DNA of 9,053 nucleotides from Robiginitomaculum sp. (lineage in GTDB: Bacteria; Pseudomonadota; Alphaproteobacteria; Caulobacterales; Maricaulaceae): the NCBI GenBank assembly GCA_002733735.2, contig NVWT02000003.1, positions 80,341 through 89,393 on the forward strand, given 5' to 3'. The notes beneath the pieces were generated by a model that saw only the letters and a program-made list of their open reading frames with translations, was not told the origin of the DNA and made no database searches. The translations under genes were made by a program, and so were the position numbers. Positions 1 to 6,849 of this stretch are shown piece after piece (position 1 is the first letter of the stretch; every line of letters begins with the position of its first letter).

Positions 1-1
1 C

Positions 2-124
2 GAAGTTCCATGGTCAATGCTGGGTATTTCCATGGCTGGCTGGAATGGTCTCATCTCATTGGCACTGGCCATAGCAAGTTTCATTATTGCCTTACGTCCT
101 ACAAAAATTGAGGTCAGCAAATGA
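2..124 (+). CDS. dsbB: DsbB-family disulfide bond formation protein, C-terminal fragment (5' end outside window)
   Basis: The frame is open from the left edge to a TGA at 122-124 and gives the last 40 residues of a protein. It reads EVPWSMLGISMAGWNGLISL followed by a hydrophobic stretch and a short basic tail. The P-W-x-x-x-G-x-S-M-A-x-W-N pattern leading into a final membrane helix is characteristic of DsbB, the inner-membrane quinone-dependent oxidase that reoxidises the periplasmic thiol oxidase DsbA. The redox cysteines lie upstream and are not visible. The stop overlaps the coq7 start as ATGA, so the two genes are probably co-transcribed and translationally coupled. Both gene products act at the ubiquinone pool. 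The family call rests on about 40 residues and is therefore good but not certain. Confidence 0.75.
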   Translation, partial: EVPWSMLGISMAGWNGLISLALAIASFIIALRPTKIEVSK

Positions 125-702
125 AAACCAACCAAAGTACCCGCAAAATAAAACCGATACCTCCTGGCAGCGGGGCTAACAAAAAAATTGCCGAGATGTT
201 ACGAATTGACCATGCCGGCGAGACCGCCGCTGTTGGAATTTATCGCGGCCAAAAAGCAGTATTTTCATCTTTAGCTCACAAGCAGGATCTGGCGGAAAAG
301 TTTTCGCAAATGCAAGCTGATGAGCAAATTCATCTTGATGCTTTTAATGAGCAATTATTACAACGTGGCGAACGGCCAACGGCGATGATCGGTATTTGGT
401 CTGGCATGAGTTATGCGTTAGGCGTTGGCACAGCTTTATTAGGCGAACGTGCGGCGCATGCTTGTACCGAAGCGGTCGAATCGGTGATTGAGAAACATTA
501 TCAAGAGCAGATTGACGAGCTGGATGCCGGCCATGATCAGCCGGAATTGCGCGAAATGTTCGTGCAGTTTCGCGAAGATGAATTACAGCACCGCGATCAT
601 GCCATCGACCACGGAGCCAAAGATGCGCCCGGCTATCCGTTATTGTCAGCCATTATCACTTTGGGCTGTAAAGCTGCCATCAAAATATCATCAAAAGTCT
701 AA
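121..702 (+). CDS. coq7: COQ7-type 2-polyprenyl-3-methyl-6-methoxy-1,4-benzoquinone hydroxylase (demethoxyubiquinone hydroxylase)
   Basis: This 193-residue protein is predicted to be the di-iron monooxygenase that performs the penultimate hydroxylation in ubiquinone biosynthesis, acting at the cytoplasmic membrane face. All di-iron ligands of the family are present: E34 in RIDHAGE, the ExxH pair E68/H71 in ADEQIH, E120 in EAVE, and the second ExxH pair E154/H157 in EDELQH. Their spacing matches the COQ7/Coq7p ferritin-like fold. The C-terminal segment PGYPLLSAIITLGCKAAI is the usual hydrophobic tail. The ATG at 121 is preceded by GAGGT at 110-114 and overlaps the dsbB stop. O2 is required for this reaction, so an aerobic or facultatively aerobic respiring host is implied. 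The neighbouring cysK follows after about 66 bases. Confidence 0.95.
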   Translation: MKTNQSTRKIKPIPPGSGANKKIAEMLRIDHAGETAAVGIYRGQKAVFSSLAHKQDLAEKFSQMQADEQIHLDAFNEQLLQRGERPTAMIGIWSGMSYALGVGTALLGERAAHACTEAVESVIEKHYQEQIDELDAGHDQPELREMFVQFREDELQHRDHAIDHGAKDAPGYPLLSAIITLGCKAAIKISSKV

Positions 703-768
703 GCAATAACCTCTGGCAAATCAGCCAACCTTTCCCATATAGAAATAATACAATTGCAGGAGCAGATA

Positions 769-1719
769 ATGAACAACAAACAAATAGGCCGTAACGGTAT
801 TTTCGATAATATGGCAGCTACCATGGGCAATACCCCATTGGTTCGATTACACCGTCTGCCCGCCGCGCATAATGTTGATGCAGAAATTCTGGCAAAGTTG
901 GAGTTTTTTAACCCATTAGCTTCGGTAAAAGACCGTATCGGTGTGGCAATGATCGCCGATCTGGAGCAAAGCGGAGCCTTAAAACCCGGCGGCACTATTG
1001 TTGAACCAACCTCTGGTAATACCGGTATTGCACTGGCGTTTGTTGCTGCTGCCAAAGGTTATCGATTAGTTCTAACCATGCCGTCCTCGATGTCGATTGA
1101 ACGACGCAAAATGCTATCCCATCTTGGTGCCGAAATTGAACTTACCGATCCGGCATTGGGTATGAAAGGCGCAATCGCCAAGGCAGAAGAGATGGCCGCT
1201 GAAATTCCTGGCGCAATTCTGGCGCGGCAATTTTCCAATCCGGCAAATCCGGCAATTCATGAAAAAACTACCGCCGAAGAAATATGGGCTGATACCGATG
1301 GCAGATTAGACGCCTTTATCGCCGGTGTCGGAACTGGCGGTACTATCACTGGAGTTGCGCGAACCCTAAAACCACGCCTGCCGGATTTGCAGATCATCGC
1401 CGTTGAACCAGAAGAAAGCCCGGTTATTGCTGGCGGTGAAGCTGGCCCACACAAAATTCAAGGCATTGGCGCCGGATTTATTCCTGATAATCTTGAAACA
1501 GGTCTTGTCGACAGCATCATTTCCATCAGCACTTCTCTTAGTATCAAAACTGCTCAAGAAGTAGCATTGTTAGAGGGCTTGCCTTGTGGCATTTCTTCTG
1601 GTGCAGCTTTGGCCGCAGCATTACAATACGGTAAAAACAACCCCGGTAAACGCATTGTGGTAATTATCCCATCATTTGCCGAGCGGTATTTATCCACATC
1701 TTTATTCGAGCCAGAATGA
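769..1719 (+). CDS. cysK: Cysteine synthase A (O-acetylserine sulfhydrylase)
   Basis: This 316-residue PLP enzyme of the OASS family makes cysteine from O-acetylserine and sulfide. The PLP lysine is K54 in ASVKDR. The TSGNTG substrate loop is at 81-86 and the phosphate-binding GTGGT loop at 188-192. KIQGIGAGF at 229-237 is the CysK-type active-site segment and differs from the arginine-rich CysM type. The C-terminal PSFAERYLST resembles the usual PDSGERYLST but carries SFAE. An upstream TTG at 754 is in frame, but the ATG at 769 is preceded by AGGAG at 758-762 with a six-base spacer, so 769 is chosen. The stop overlaps the next gene's start (ATGA), coupling it to the E1-like protein. It could be a related OAS or phosphoserine sulfhydrylase, but the motifs favour CysK. 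Confidence 0.93.
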   Translation: MNNKQIGRNGIFDNMAATMGNTPLVRLHRLPAAHNVDAEILAKLEFFNPLASVKDRIGVAMIADLEQSGALKPGGTIVEPTSGNTGIALAFVAAAKGYRLVLTMPSSMSIERRKMLSHLGAEIELTDPALGMKGAIAKAEEMAAEIPGAILARQFSNPANPAIHEKTTAEEIWADTDGRLDAFIAGVGTGGTITGVARTLKPRLPDLQIIAVEPEESPVIAGGEAGPHKIQGIGAGFIPDNLETGLVDSIISISTSLSIKTAQEVALLEGLPCGISSGAALAAALQYGKNNPGKRIVVIIPSFAERYLSTSLFEPE

Positions 1720-2477
1720 GCCTTTCGACGCAACAAGTAGAGCGTTACGCCCGGCATTTAGTCCTAAAAGAAATTGGCGGTGCTGGGCAACAGGCGTTAT
1801 TGAACGCCAAAGTTCTAATCATTGGCGCTGGCGGTTTGGGCTGTCCAGTTGCAATGTATCTGGCAGCGGCAGGAATTGGCACGATCGGTATTGTCGATGA
1901 TGATTTGGTCAGTTTAAGTAATTTACAGCGGCAGGTCTTATTTGCCACAAAAGATGTTGGCAAACCTAAAACCGAGGCAGCAATATCAAAATTACAACAA
2001 TTAAACCCTGATCCGATTTTTCATCAACACACACTTCGGTTAAATGAAGAAAATATAGATCACATAATTACCAAATATGATTACATCATTGATGGGTGCG
2101 ATAATTTCCCCACCAGATTTCTGGTCAACCAAAGATCACATCAATATGGCAAAACCCTGATCTCTGGCGCAGTAGGCAAATTTGACGGCCAAGTATCAGC
2201 ACACTCATTTGCCAGCCCGCCAAATAAAACCGCTTGCTATCAATGCTTGGTTCCCGCCGCGCCGCCAGAAGCAGAAACTTGCGAGCAGGTTGGAGTGGTT
2301 GGTGCTTTAACCGGAATTATTGGCTCTGTCATGGCACTAGAATGTATCAAGTTAATCACTGACAATGGGCAAAGCCTGCTTGGCAAATTATTGATCTGGG
2401 ACGGGCTTGCAGCAATATCACGAACTGTAAAACTAAACCCCGATCCTGATTGTCCGATTTGCGGAAAACAGGATTAA
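1716..2477 (+). CDS. moeB: HesA/MoeB/ThiF-family E1-like adenylyltransferase (probable molybdopterin-synthase adenylyltransferase)
   Basis: At 253 residues this matches the usual size of stand-alone MoeB and ThiF. These enzymes adenylate the C-terminal glycine of a ubiquitin-like sulfur carrier (MoaD, or ThiS) with ATP. Visible features are the nucleotide-binding GAGGLG at 38-42 region, the SLSNLQRQ segment with the adenylation arginine near residue 72, DGCDN at 126-130, and two zinc-binding CxxC pairs (C174/C177 and C246/C249). A conserved cysteine, C189 in ETCEQVGVVGAL, sits where MoeB has C187. There is no C-terminal rhodanese domain. Its ATG lies inside the cysK stop codon, which implies translational coupling. 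MoeB versus ThiF cannot be settled from motifs alone, and no carrier protein or JAMM protease lies in the window. The coupling to cysK raises a possible role in sulfur delivery for cysteine. Confidence 0.85.
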   Translation: MSLSTQQVERYARHLVLKEIGGAGQQALLNAKVLIIGAGGLGCPVAMYLAAAGIGTIGIVDDDLVSLSNLQRQVLFATKDVGKPKTEAAISKLQQLNPDPIFHQHTLRLNEENIDHIITKYDYIIDGCDNFPTRFLVNQRSHQYGKTLISGAVGKFDGQVSAHSFASPPNKTACYQCLVPAAPPEAETCEQVGVVGALTGIIGSVMALECIKLITDNGQSLLGKLLIWDGLAAISRTVKLNPDPDCPICGKQD

Positions 2478-2491
2478 ATTACAGAATTAAA

Positions 2492-3478
2492 TTATAGGCT
2501 GACAATCACTCTATCCGGTGGTTTATGGCCGTCTTCATACGCCTTGATATTTATGATCATTCGCTCGCCCATCGCACACCTTGCCTCTAGTGTTGACGAA
2601 CCCATGTGCGGCAAGGCAACTACATTAGACATTTGTAACAGCCCCGGTGAAATTTGCGGCTCGAATTCAAACACGTCCAACCCGGCTCCGGCCAAGTTCC
2701 CCGCTTGCAAAGCAGCAATTAACGCCGCTTCGTCAATCAATGGACCACGGGCAGTATTGATCAACATTGCGTGCTTTGGCATTTTGCCCAACCGCTCGGC
2801 ATTCATAAGGTGTTTGGTTTGTTCACTAAGCGGACAATTCAACGAGACAAAATCCATTTCACCCAGCATTGCATCAAGATCAGGCCAATAAAGTGCCTGC
2901 AAAGCCTCCTCGATAGCTGGTGAAACTTGCCGCCGGTTATGATAGTGTATTTGCATTCCAAAGGCTCTCGCCCGCGCCGCAACCGCTTGGCCGATCCGTC
3001 CCATGCCAATAATACCAAGCTTTTTGCCGCCCAAAGATCGCCCCATCATCCATGTAGGCGACCAGCCAGCCTGATAACCACCAGAGCGCAAGCAGTCCAC
3101 ACCCTCAATGATTCGCCTTGGAACCGCCAATAACAATGCCATTGTCAGGTCAGCAGTATCTTCAGTTAAGACATCAGGGGTATTTGTGACAATAATTCCT
3201 TGCTCGGAAGCGATTTGCAAATCAATATGATCTGTTCCCGCCCCGAAATTAGCCAGCAACTTTAGCTTTCCTGCGCCAGCGTGCAGAATTTTAGCATCAA
3301 TTTTATCGGTAACTGTCGGGCATAAAACTTCGCAACTTGCCGCCATTTGCAACAATTCTGATTGCGATAAAGCGCGATCAGTTTCATTCATTTGCACATT
3401 GAACAACTCGTTCAACCGGTCAAGTGTGGTAAAGGGAAGCTTTCGCGTAACACCGACCTTGGTTTTAGTGTTGCTCAT
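2492..3478 (-). CDS. D-isomer-specific 2-hydroxyacid dehydrogenase (glyoxylate/hydroxypyruvate reductase-like)
   Basis: This 328-residue protein has the two-domain 2-hydroxyacid dehydrogenase layout. FGAGTDHID (78-86) marks the hinge to the coenzyme domain, GMGRIG (158-163) is the dinucleotide loop, R244 in NTARGPLIDE is the substrate arginine, E273 in DVFEFEP the catalytic glutamate, and H291 in LPHMGSST the catalytic histidine. The second beta strand ends in HNRR (180-183), with arginines where NADP(H)-preferring glyoxylate and hydroxypyruvate reductases carry them, so NADPH use is likely. The exact 2-keto acid substrate is inferred only. It is convergent with moeB, with 14 bases between stops and no clear terminator. 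The start is preceded by GGGTAAG at a weak but usable distance. A strong palindrome lies 37 bases upstream of the start and may regulate it. Confidence 0.9.
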   Translation of the reverse strand: MSNTKTKVGVTRKLPFTTLDRLNELFNVQMNETDRALSQSELLQMAASCEVLCPTVTDKIDAKILHAGAGKLKLLANFGAGTDHIDLQIASEQGIIVTNTPDVLTEDTADLTMALLLAVPRRIIEGVDCLRSGGYQAGWSPTWMMGRSLGGKKLGIIGMGRIGQAVAARARAFGMQIHYHNRRQVSPAIEEALQALYWPDLDAMLGEMDFVSLNCPLSEQTKHLMNAERLGKMPKHAMLINTARGPLIDEAALIAALQAGNLAGAGLDVFEFEPQISPGLLQMSNVVALPHMGSSTLEARCAMGERMIINIKAYEDGHKPPDRVIVSL

Positions 3479-3514
3479 TATTGCTTACCCAAATTTTGAT
3501 ACCGGTCAGTACAA

Positions 3515-3553
3515 TATACTAAAAATACTGGATGAAACAGTATTTTTAGTATA
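3515..3553. promoter_or_regulatory. Perfect 16-bp inverted repeat upstream of the 2-hydroxyacid dehydrogenase gene
   Basis: The left arm TATACTAAAAATACTG (3515-3530) and right arm CAGTATTTTTAGTATA (3538-3553) are exact reverse complements separated by the seven bases GATGAAA. The element begins 37 bases upstream of the minus-strand start codon at 3478 and is very AT-rich. It could be a regulator operator, a hairpin in the 5' leader, or a small mobile palindrome. No long T tract follows either arm, so a simple intrinsic terminator is less likely. The symmetry is certain and the role is inferred. Confidence 0.6.
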
Positions 3554-3568
3554 CTTTATCTTCTTGAT

Positions 3569-3720
3569 CCATCAACTTACAGAAAACCGGTTCCCACTTT
3601 TTGGGTCGATAAGTTTTAGTGTCCATCAACTTATCCAAAAACCGGTTCCCACTTTTTGGGTCGATAAGTTTTAGTGTCCATCAACTTATCCAAAAACCGG
3701 TTCCCACTTTTTGGGTCGAT
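3569..3720. repeat. Tandem array of a 55-bp palindromic unit, about 2.8 copies
   Basis: Units begin with CCATCAACTTA at 3569, 3623 and 3678, giving lengths of 54, 55 and 43 (truncated) bases. Copies 2 and 3 are identical over their shared length. Copy 1 differs in ACAGAAAA versus ATCCAAAAA. Each full unit is itself an imperfect palindrome: CCAAAAA pairs with TTTTTGG across 11 bases, and outside that AACTTATC pairs with GATAAGTT. The core AAACCGGTTCCCACTTTTTGGG resembles, from memory, an intergenic repeat family abundant in Rhizobiales. The array occupies most of the gap between the divergent dehydrogenase and SH3 genes, and any transcript through it would fold into a series of hairpins. Between the array and the SH3 start (3721-3818) only AT-rich sequence with no convincing promoter is seen. 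Confidence 0.9.
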
Positions 3721-3818
3721 GGAGTATAGCTTATTTATTTTATCCAAGCCAGTGAAGTTGTATTTTTTTAACCAATACAGGCCACACTCAATGATCCGCC
3801 AAATTGTTTTGTGAACTT

Positions 3819-4310
3819 ATGTCATTTTCATCCTATAAATTATTGCTTTGCGTTTTATTGCTACTGATTGCCAGCAGCACAAAAGCTATTTCACAAACGA
3901 AAGTGAGCGAAGAAACACACCCCAAATGGGCAAGTCTGGTGTATGAACAAACCAATGGTAGAGCCGGGCCAGGAACAGAATTTCATAAATTATGGATATA
4001 TCATCGCAAATACCTGCCGGTAAGAATTTTACGCCAAGCTAGCGAATGGTCAAAAATAGAAGATATGGACGGTACTGTTTTGTGGATGCACAATTCTGTA
4101 TTTCATACAAGAAAAACAGCTTTGGTTATCTCCGCGCAGCCTACATATTTATACGGTACAGGTCGCAACAGAGAAAAAGTCATCGCCAGACTAGCGCCAA
4201 ATGTTATTGTCCGCATTGATGTTTGTGAAAAATCCTGGTGTCAGGTACGGATTAAAGATCAAACTGGCTGGGTAATCGCTACTGACCTTTGGGGAGACAC
4301 CGGCTCTTAA
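3819..4310 (+). CDS. Secreted SH3-domain protein of alphaproteobacterial type (SH3_4-like)
   Basis: With the ATG at 3819 the protein is 163 residues. A TTG 15 bases upstream is in frame but offers no better ribosome site; neither start has a good Shine-Dalgarno. The N-terminus SYKLLLCVLLLLIASSTKA is a typical signal peptide with a likely signal-peptidase-I cut after TKA, so export to the periplasm is predicted. The mature part holds two SH3-like repeats. The first is ASLVYEQTNGRAGPGTEFHKLW with the RxGPGTxxxxxW signature, ending at GTVLWMHNSVF. The second starts near ALVISAQPTYLYG and ends in GWVIATDLWG. Such domains usually bind peptidoglycan or periplasmic peptides, but no enzymatic residues are seen and the function is unknown. 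In other alphaproteobacteria a similar gene lies near irr-fabA, which fits its position before fabA. Confidence 0.8.
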   Translation: MSFSSYKLLLCVLLLLIASSTKAISQTKVSEETHPKWASLVYEQTNGRAGPGTEFHKLWIYHRKYLPVRILRQASEWSKIEDMDGTVLWMHNSVFHTRKTALVISAQPTYLYGTGRNREKVIARLAPNVIVRIDVCEKSWCQVRIKDQTGWVIATDLWGDTGS

Positions 4311-4438
4311 AACATATACTCACCACCTTCCCTGAACACTATGCTTGAGCGCGAACTATAGCCGTGTTAATGAAGTACTGTATTGCAAAAATAGTGACTC
4401 CCAGAATTAAAAAACTTCTGTTTAGGATATGAATCCCA

Positions 4439-4966
4439 ATGTTTGAACCAAAGAACAGCTATGACTATGATGAATTAATCCGCTCCGGTAACGATAGTTT
4501 ATTCGGGCCGGGTAATGCAAAACTACCATTACCGCCAATGTTGATGATGGATCGCATTACCAATATGCAAAACGAGGGCGGCGATTTCGGCAAAGGTTTC
4601 ATGCAGGCCGAATTGGACGTAAACCCTGATCTTTGGTTTTTCGAGTGTCATTTTTCCGGCGATCCGGTAATGCCCGGTTGTCTTGGTTTGGACGCTTTGT
4701 GGCAAATGGTTGGCTTTTACCTTGGGTGGAGCGGAGCCAAAGGCCAAGGACGGGCATTGGGTGTTGGCGAAGTAAAGTTCAGGGGTGAAGTAACTCCAGA
4801 CGTAAAACTGGTCACATATAAGATCAACATAAAACGAATTATCAACCGCAGGCTAGTTTTAGGTATTGCCGATGGCGAAATGTTAGCCGACGGAAAACAG
4901 ATATACACCACCAAAGATTTACGGGTTGGGGTTTTCCAGCCACCTAAAACTAGCGAGGAAAACTAA
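4439..4966 (+). CDS. fabA: Bifunctional 3-hydroxydecanoyl-ACP dehydratase/isomerase
   Basis: This 175-residue hot-dog-fold enzyme dehydrates 3-hydroxyacyl-ACP and, at C10, isomerises trans-2 to cis-3-decenoyl-ACP, the branch point to unsaturated fatty acids. The catalytic histidine and aspartate are H71 and D85 in the segment FFECHFSGDPVMPGCLGLDA, matching H70 and D84 of E. coli FabA. PPMLMMDRI near residue 33 and GVGEVKFRGEVTP near 107 are also family signatures. The start at 4439 has AGGA at 4424-4427, rather far upstream. The stop overlaps the fabB start by one base (TAATG), so the two form a coupled pair as in most bacteria that use this pathway. The 128-base gap upstream contains no gene and no confident promoter. 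Confidence 0.97.
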   Translation: MFEPKNSYDYDELIRSGNDSLFGPGNAKLPLPPMLMMDRITNMQNEGGDFGKGFMQAELDVNPDLWFFECHFSGDPVMPGCLGLDALWQMVGFYLGWSGAKGQGRALGVGEVKFRGEVTPDVKLVTYKINIKRIINRRLVLGIADGEMLADGKQIYTTKDLRVGVFQPPKTSEEN

Positions 4967-6180
4967 TGCGCAGAGTTGTTATCACCGGATTAGGAATTGT
5001 TTCCAGTATTGGCAATAATGCTGATGAGGTTCACGCCTCTTTGCGGGCTGGTAAATCAGGCATTGGCCACGCAGAAGATTTTGCTGAATTGGGTTTTCGG
5101 TCACAAGTAAAAGCCATGCCGAATATTGATCTAACTGGCCGTATAGATAAGCGCATTGCAAGGTTCATGGCTGATGCTTCTAAATGGTGCTGGATCGCCG
5201 CCGAAGAAGCGATTGCTGATGCTGGCCTGACACCAGAACAAGTTTCCAATCCGCGAACTGGCCTGATCGTTGGCTCCGGCGGGCCATCAACCGAAGAATT
5301 ATTGCGGGTTTCCGATATTACCAGAGCCAAAGGCCCAAGACGGGTTGGCCCATTTGCCGTACCAAAAGCCATGTCGTCAACCACTTCGGCCACGCTTTCT
5401 ACCGGCCTTAAAATTAAAGGCATGAGCTTTTCAATCTCCAGCGCCTGTACCACTAGTTTGCATTGTATCGGATCAGCTGCCGAGCAAATTCAATGGGGCA
5501 AACAAGACATTATGATAGCTGGCGGCGGCGAAGAGTTACACTGGAATATGTCGGTAATGTTCGATGCCATGGGCGCAATGAGCAGCAAATATAACGAAAC
5601 ACCAGAGCTATCATCGCGGGCATTTGATGCCAATCGCGACGGATTTGTAATTGCTGGCGGCGCCGGGATTGTAATCCTCGAAGAACGAGAAGCAGCCATT
5701 GCCAGAGGCGCAGATATTTACGGCGAAGTTACCGGTTATGCCGCCACTTCTGATGGTCATGACATGGTGGCACCATCGGGCGAGGGTGCAGAACGCGCCA
5801 TGCGTCTGGCCATGGAAACCAGCAAAATGCCGATCGACTATATCAACCCGCATGCCACTTCAACACCAGCCGGTGACGGCACGGAAATTGCCGCGATCCG
5901 CCGAGTATTTGGCGAAAGTAACATGCCGGCCATATCGGCCACCAAATCGATGACCGGGCACAGTCTTGGCGGAGCCGGAGCGCAAGAATCAATTTATGCT
6001 TTACTGATGATGAAACACGGCTTTATCGCGCCAAGCATTAATATTGAAACCATGGATCCAGAAATTGATGGCGCAAACATCATCACCAAAACCGTTGATG
6101 CAGAACTAAATTCGGTAATGTCGAACTCATTTGGTTTTGGCGGCACTAATGGCTCGGTAATATTTAGTAAAACAGATTGA
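4966..6180 (+). CDS. fabB: 3-oxoacyl-ACP synthase I
   Basis: This 404-residue thiolase-fold condensing enzyme elongates cis-unsaturated and saturated acyl-ACPs with malonyl-ACP. The Cys-His-His triad is C161 in SSACTTSLHCIG, H296 in NPHATSTPAGDG, and H332 in MTGHSLGGAG, with the conserved lysine K327 in TKSMTGH. FGFGGTNGS closes the C-terminal active-site loop. The length and the CTTSLHCI motif fit FabB better than FabF. The segment around H296 reads NPHATST where E. coli has NSHGTST, a mild variation. GAGGA at 4955-4959 supports the ATG at 4966, and the TAATG overlap couples it to fabA. No clear terminator follows; only a weak five-pair hairpin is seen just after the stop. Confidence 0.97.
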   Translation: MRRVVITGLGIVSSIGNNADEVHASLRAGKSGIGHAEDFAELGFRSQVKAMPNIDLTGRIDKRIARFMADASKWCWIAAEEAIADAGLTPEQVSNPRTGLIVGSGGPSTEELLRVSDITRAKGPRRVGPFAVPKAMSSTTSATLSTGLKIKGMSFSISSACTTSLHCIGSAAEQIQWGKQDIMIAGGGEELHWNMSVMFDAMGAMSSKYNETPELSSRAFDANRDGFVIAGGAGIVILEEREAAIARGADIYGEVTGYAATSDGHDMVAPSGEGAERAMRLAMETSKMPIDYINPHATSTPAGDGTEIAAIRRVFGESNMPAISATKSMTGHSLGGAGAQESIYALLMMKHGFIAPSINIETMDPEIDGANIITKTVDAELNSVMSNSFGFGGTNGSVIFSKTD

Positions 6181-6241
6181 TAAGGTTTTAGAGGAATTTG
6201 GTTCCGGCTTGCGGCTGGTTCATCAGGGTTTGTGGTGGGGC

Positions 6242-6262
6242 TTGATAAAAGACTTTCTGGTG
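6242..6262 (+). repeat. Left copy of a 21-bp direct repeat bracketing the fabB-fabI insert
   Basis: TTGATAAAAGACTTTCTGGTG lies 61 bases after the fabB stop and recurs with a single substitution (T to A at base 17) at 7801-7821. The flanks on both sides differ, so the match ends sharply. Possible origins are an attachment-type repeat, a duplicated target, or a dispersed repeat. Confidence 0.7.
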
Positions 6263-6370
6263 ACGTCTAAAAAAGTTTGGTTATCACCCGGTTTATTCGG
6301 GTGTGGACTCACGTTTGAAGTGCAAGCAAGACCGCATGATGACGGGTGCTTGGTAATTACCGAGGATTTA

Positions 6371-6486
6371 CCCCTCATCCCAACCTTCTCCCAATGGGAG
6401 AAGGAGCAAATTCCATATTTGATATGCGCTAGAAAAAACACGAGAAGGATTCCCTCTCCCGTCCGGGAGAGGGTTAGGGTGAGGGA
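6371..6486. repeat. BIME-like double-hairpin repeat element
   Basis: Two perfect hairpins face each other. CCTTCTCCC-AAT-GGGAGAAGG is at 6384-6404 and CCCTCTCCCG-TC-CGGGAGAGGG at 6452-6473. Outside them CCCTCATCCCAA at 6372-6383 is matched by TTAGGGTGAGGG at 6474-6485 in inverted orientation with two differences. The GGGTGAGGG head next to a G/C-rich stem is like REP sequences in paired (BIME) arrangement, which RAYT transposases mobilise in other bacteria. No such transposase is in the window. The hairpins lack following T tracts, so a terminator role is uncertain. Confidence 0.75.
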
Positions 6487-6849
6487 CACTGCAAACAAAA
6501 ACTAATTAGCAATACACAACCTTGTAGACAAGCCTCTGCTCAGTCAGGTTTTCCTTACTCCCCACCACACCCGTCATCACCCGATTTATTCGGGGATTCA
6601 GTTTGTGCTACTGGATGCAAACAAGTCAGTGTATGATGCTTTGCTTGCTGCTATATAAACCAGAAACCATTCCTGCAGCAATTTACGATTAAGATTTATC
6701 AACCCTTCTTTTTGCCCTTTCGGCAGAGCTTATACTTTAAGCCAACTCGAGGATAAGTTTTACGATAAAATCGGACTGATCATGCACAACACAGATCCGC
6801 TTCAGTTCGAACGGGAGTTTGGCTGGAGGAGGGAGTGATGGGAGGAATT

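Larger units (their letters stand above)
6181..6849. other. Gene-poor intergenic region rich in dispersed repeats
   Basis: No convincing gene lies here on either strand. Besides the listed direct-repeat copy and the double-hairpin element, two near-identical stretches around CACCCGNTTTATTCGGG occur at 6285-6302 and 6578-6594. The 12-mer CACCCGTCATCA occurs forward at 6568-6579 and reversed at 6337-6348. From 6659 to 6838 one frame is open for 59 codons and contains DKIGLIMHNTDPLQFEREFG, but it has no good start and I do not recognise it. It may be a gene fragment. The region looks like accumulated repeat and remnant DNA. Confidence 0.6.

Noticed and set aside
2473..2495. Possible terminator between the convergent moeB and dehydrogenase genes
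   Set aside because: The short ATTAAATTA repeats are direct, not inverted, so no stable hairpin forms.
3399..3674. 91-codon plus-strand frame over the start of the dehydrogenase gene and the tandem array
   Set aside because: It is antisense to a clear gene and then translates the 55-bp repeat into duplicated peptide (HQL..KPVPTFW). Repeat translation rather than a protein is the better reading.
3569..3720. CRISPR array
   Set aside because: The units are contiguous copies of the whole 55-bp sequence with no variable spacers and there are no cas genes.
4401..4424. Possible Irr-type box (AGAA then TTCT) upstream of fabA
   Set aside because: Only four-base arms with a nine-base AT-rich spacer; this is expected by chance and does not fit a known box well.
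6209..6505. 98-codon plus-strand frame and a matching minus-strand frame through the repeats after fabB
   Set aside because: Both read straight through the hairpin repeat element, give repeat-type peptides such as PTFSQWEKEQ, and have no ribosome site.
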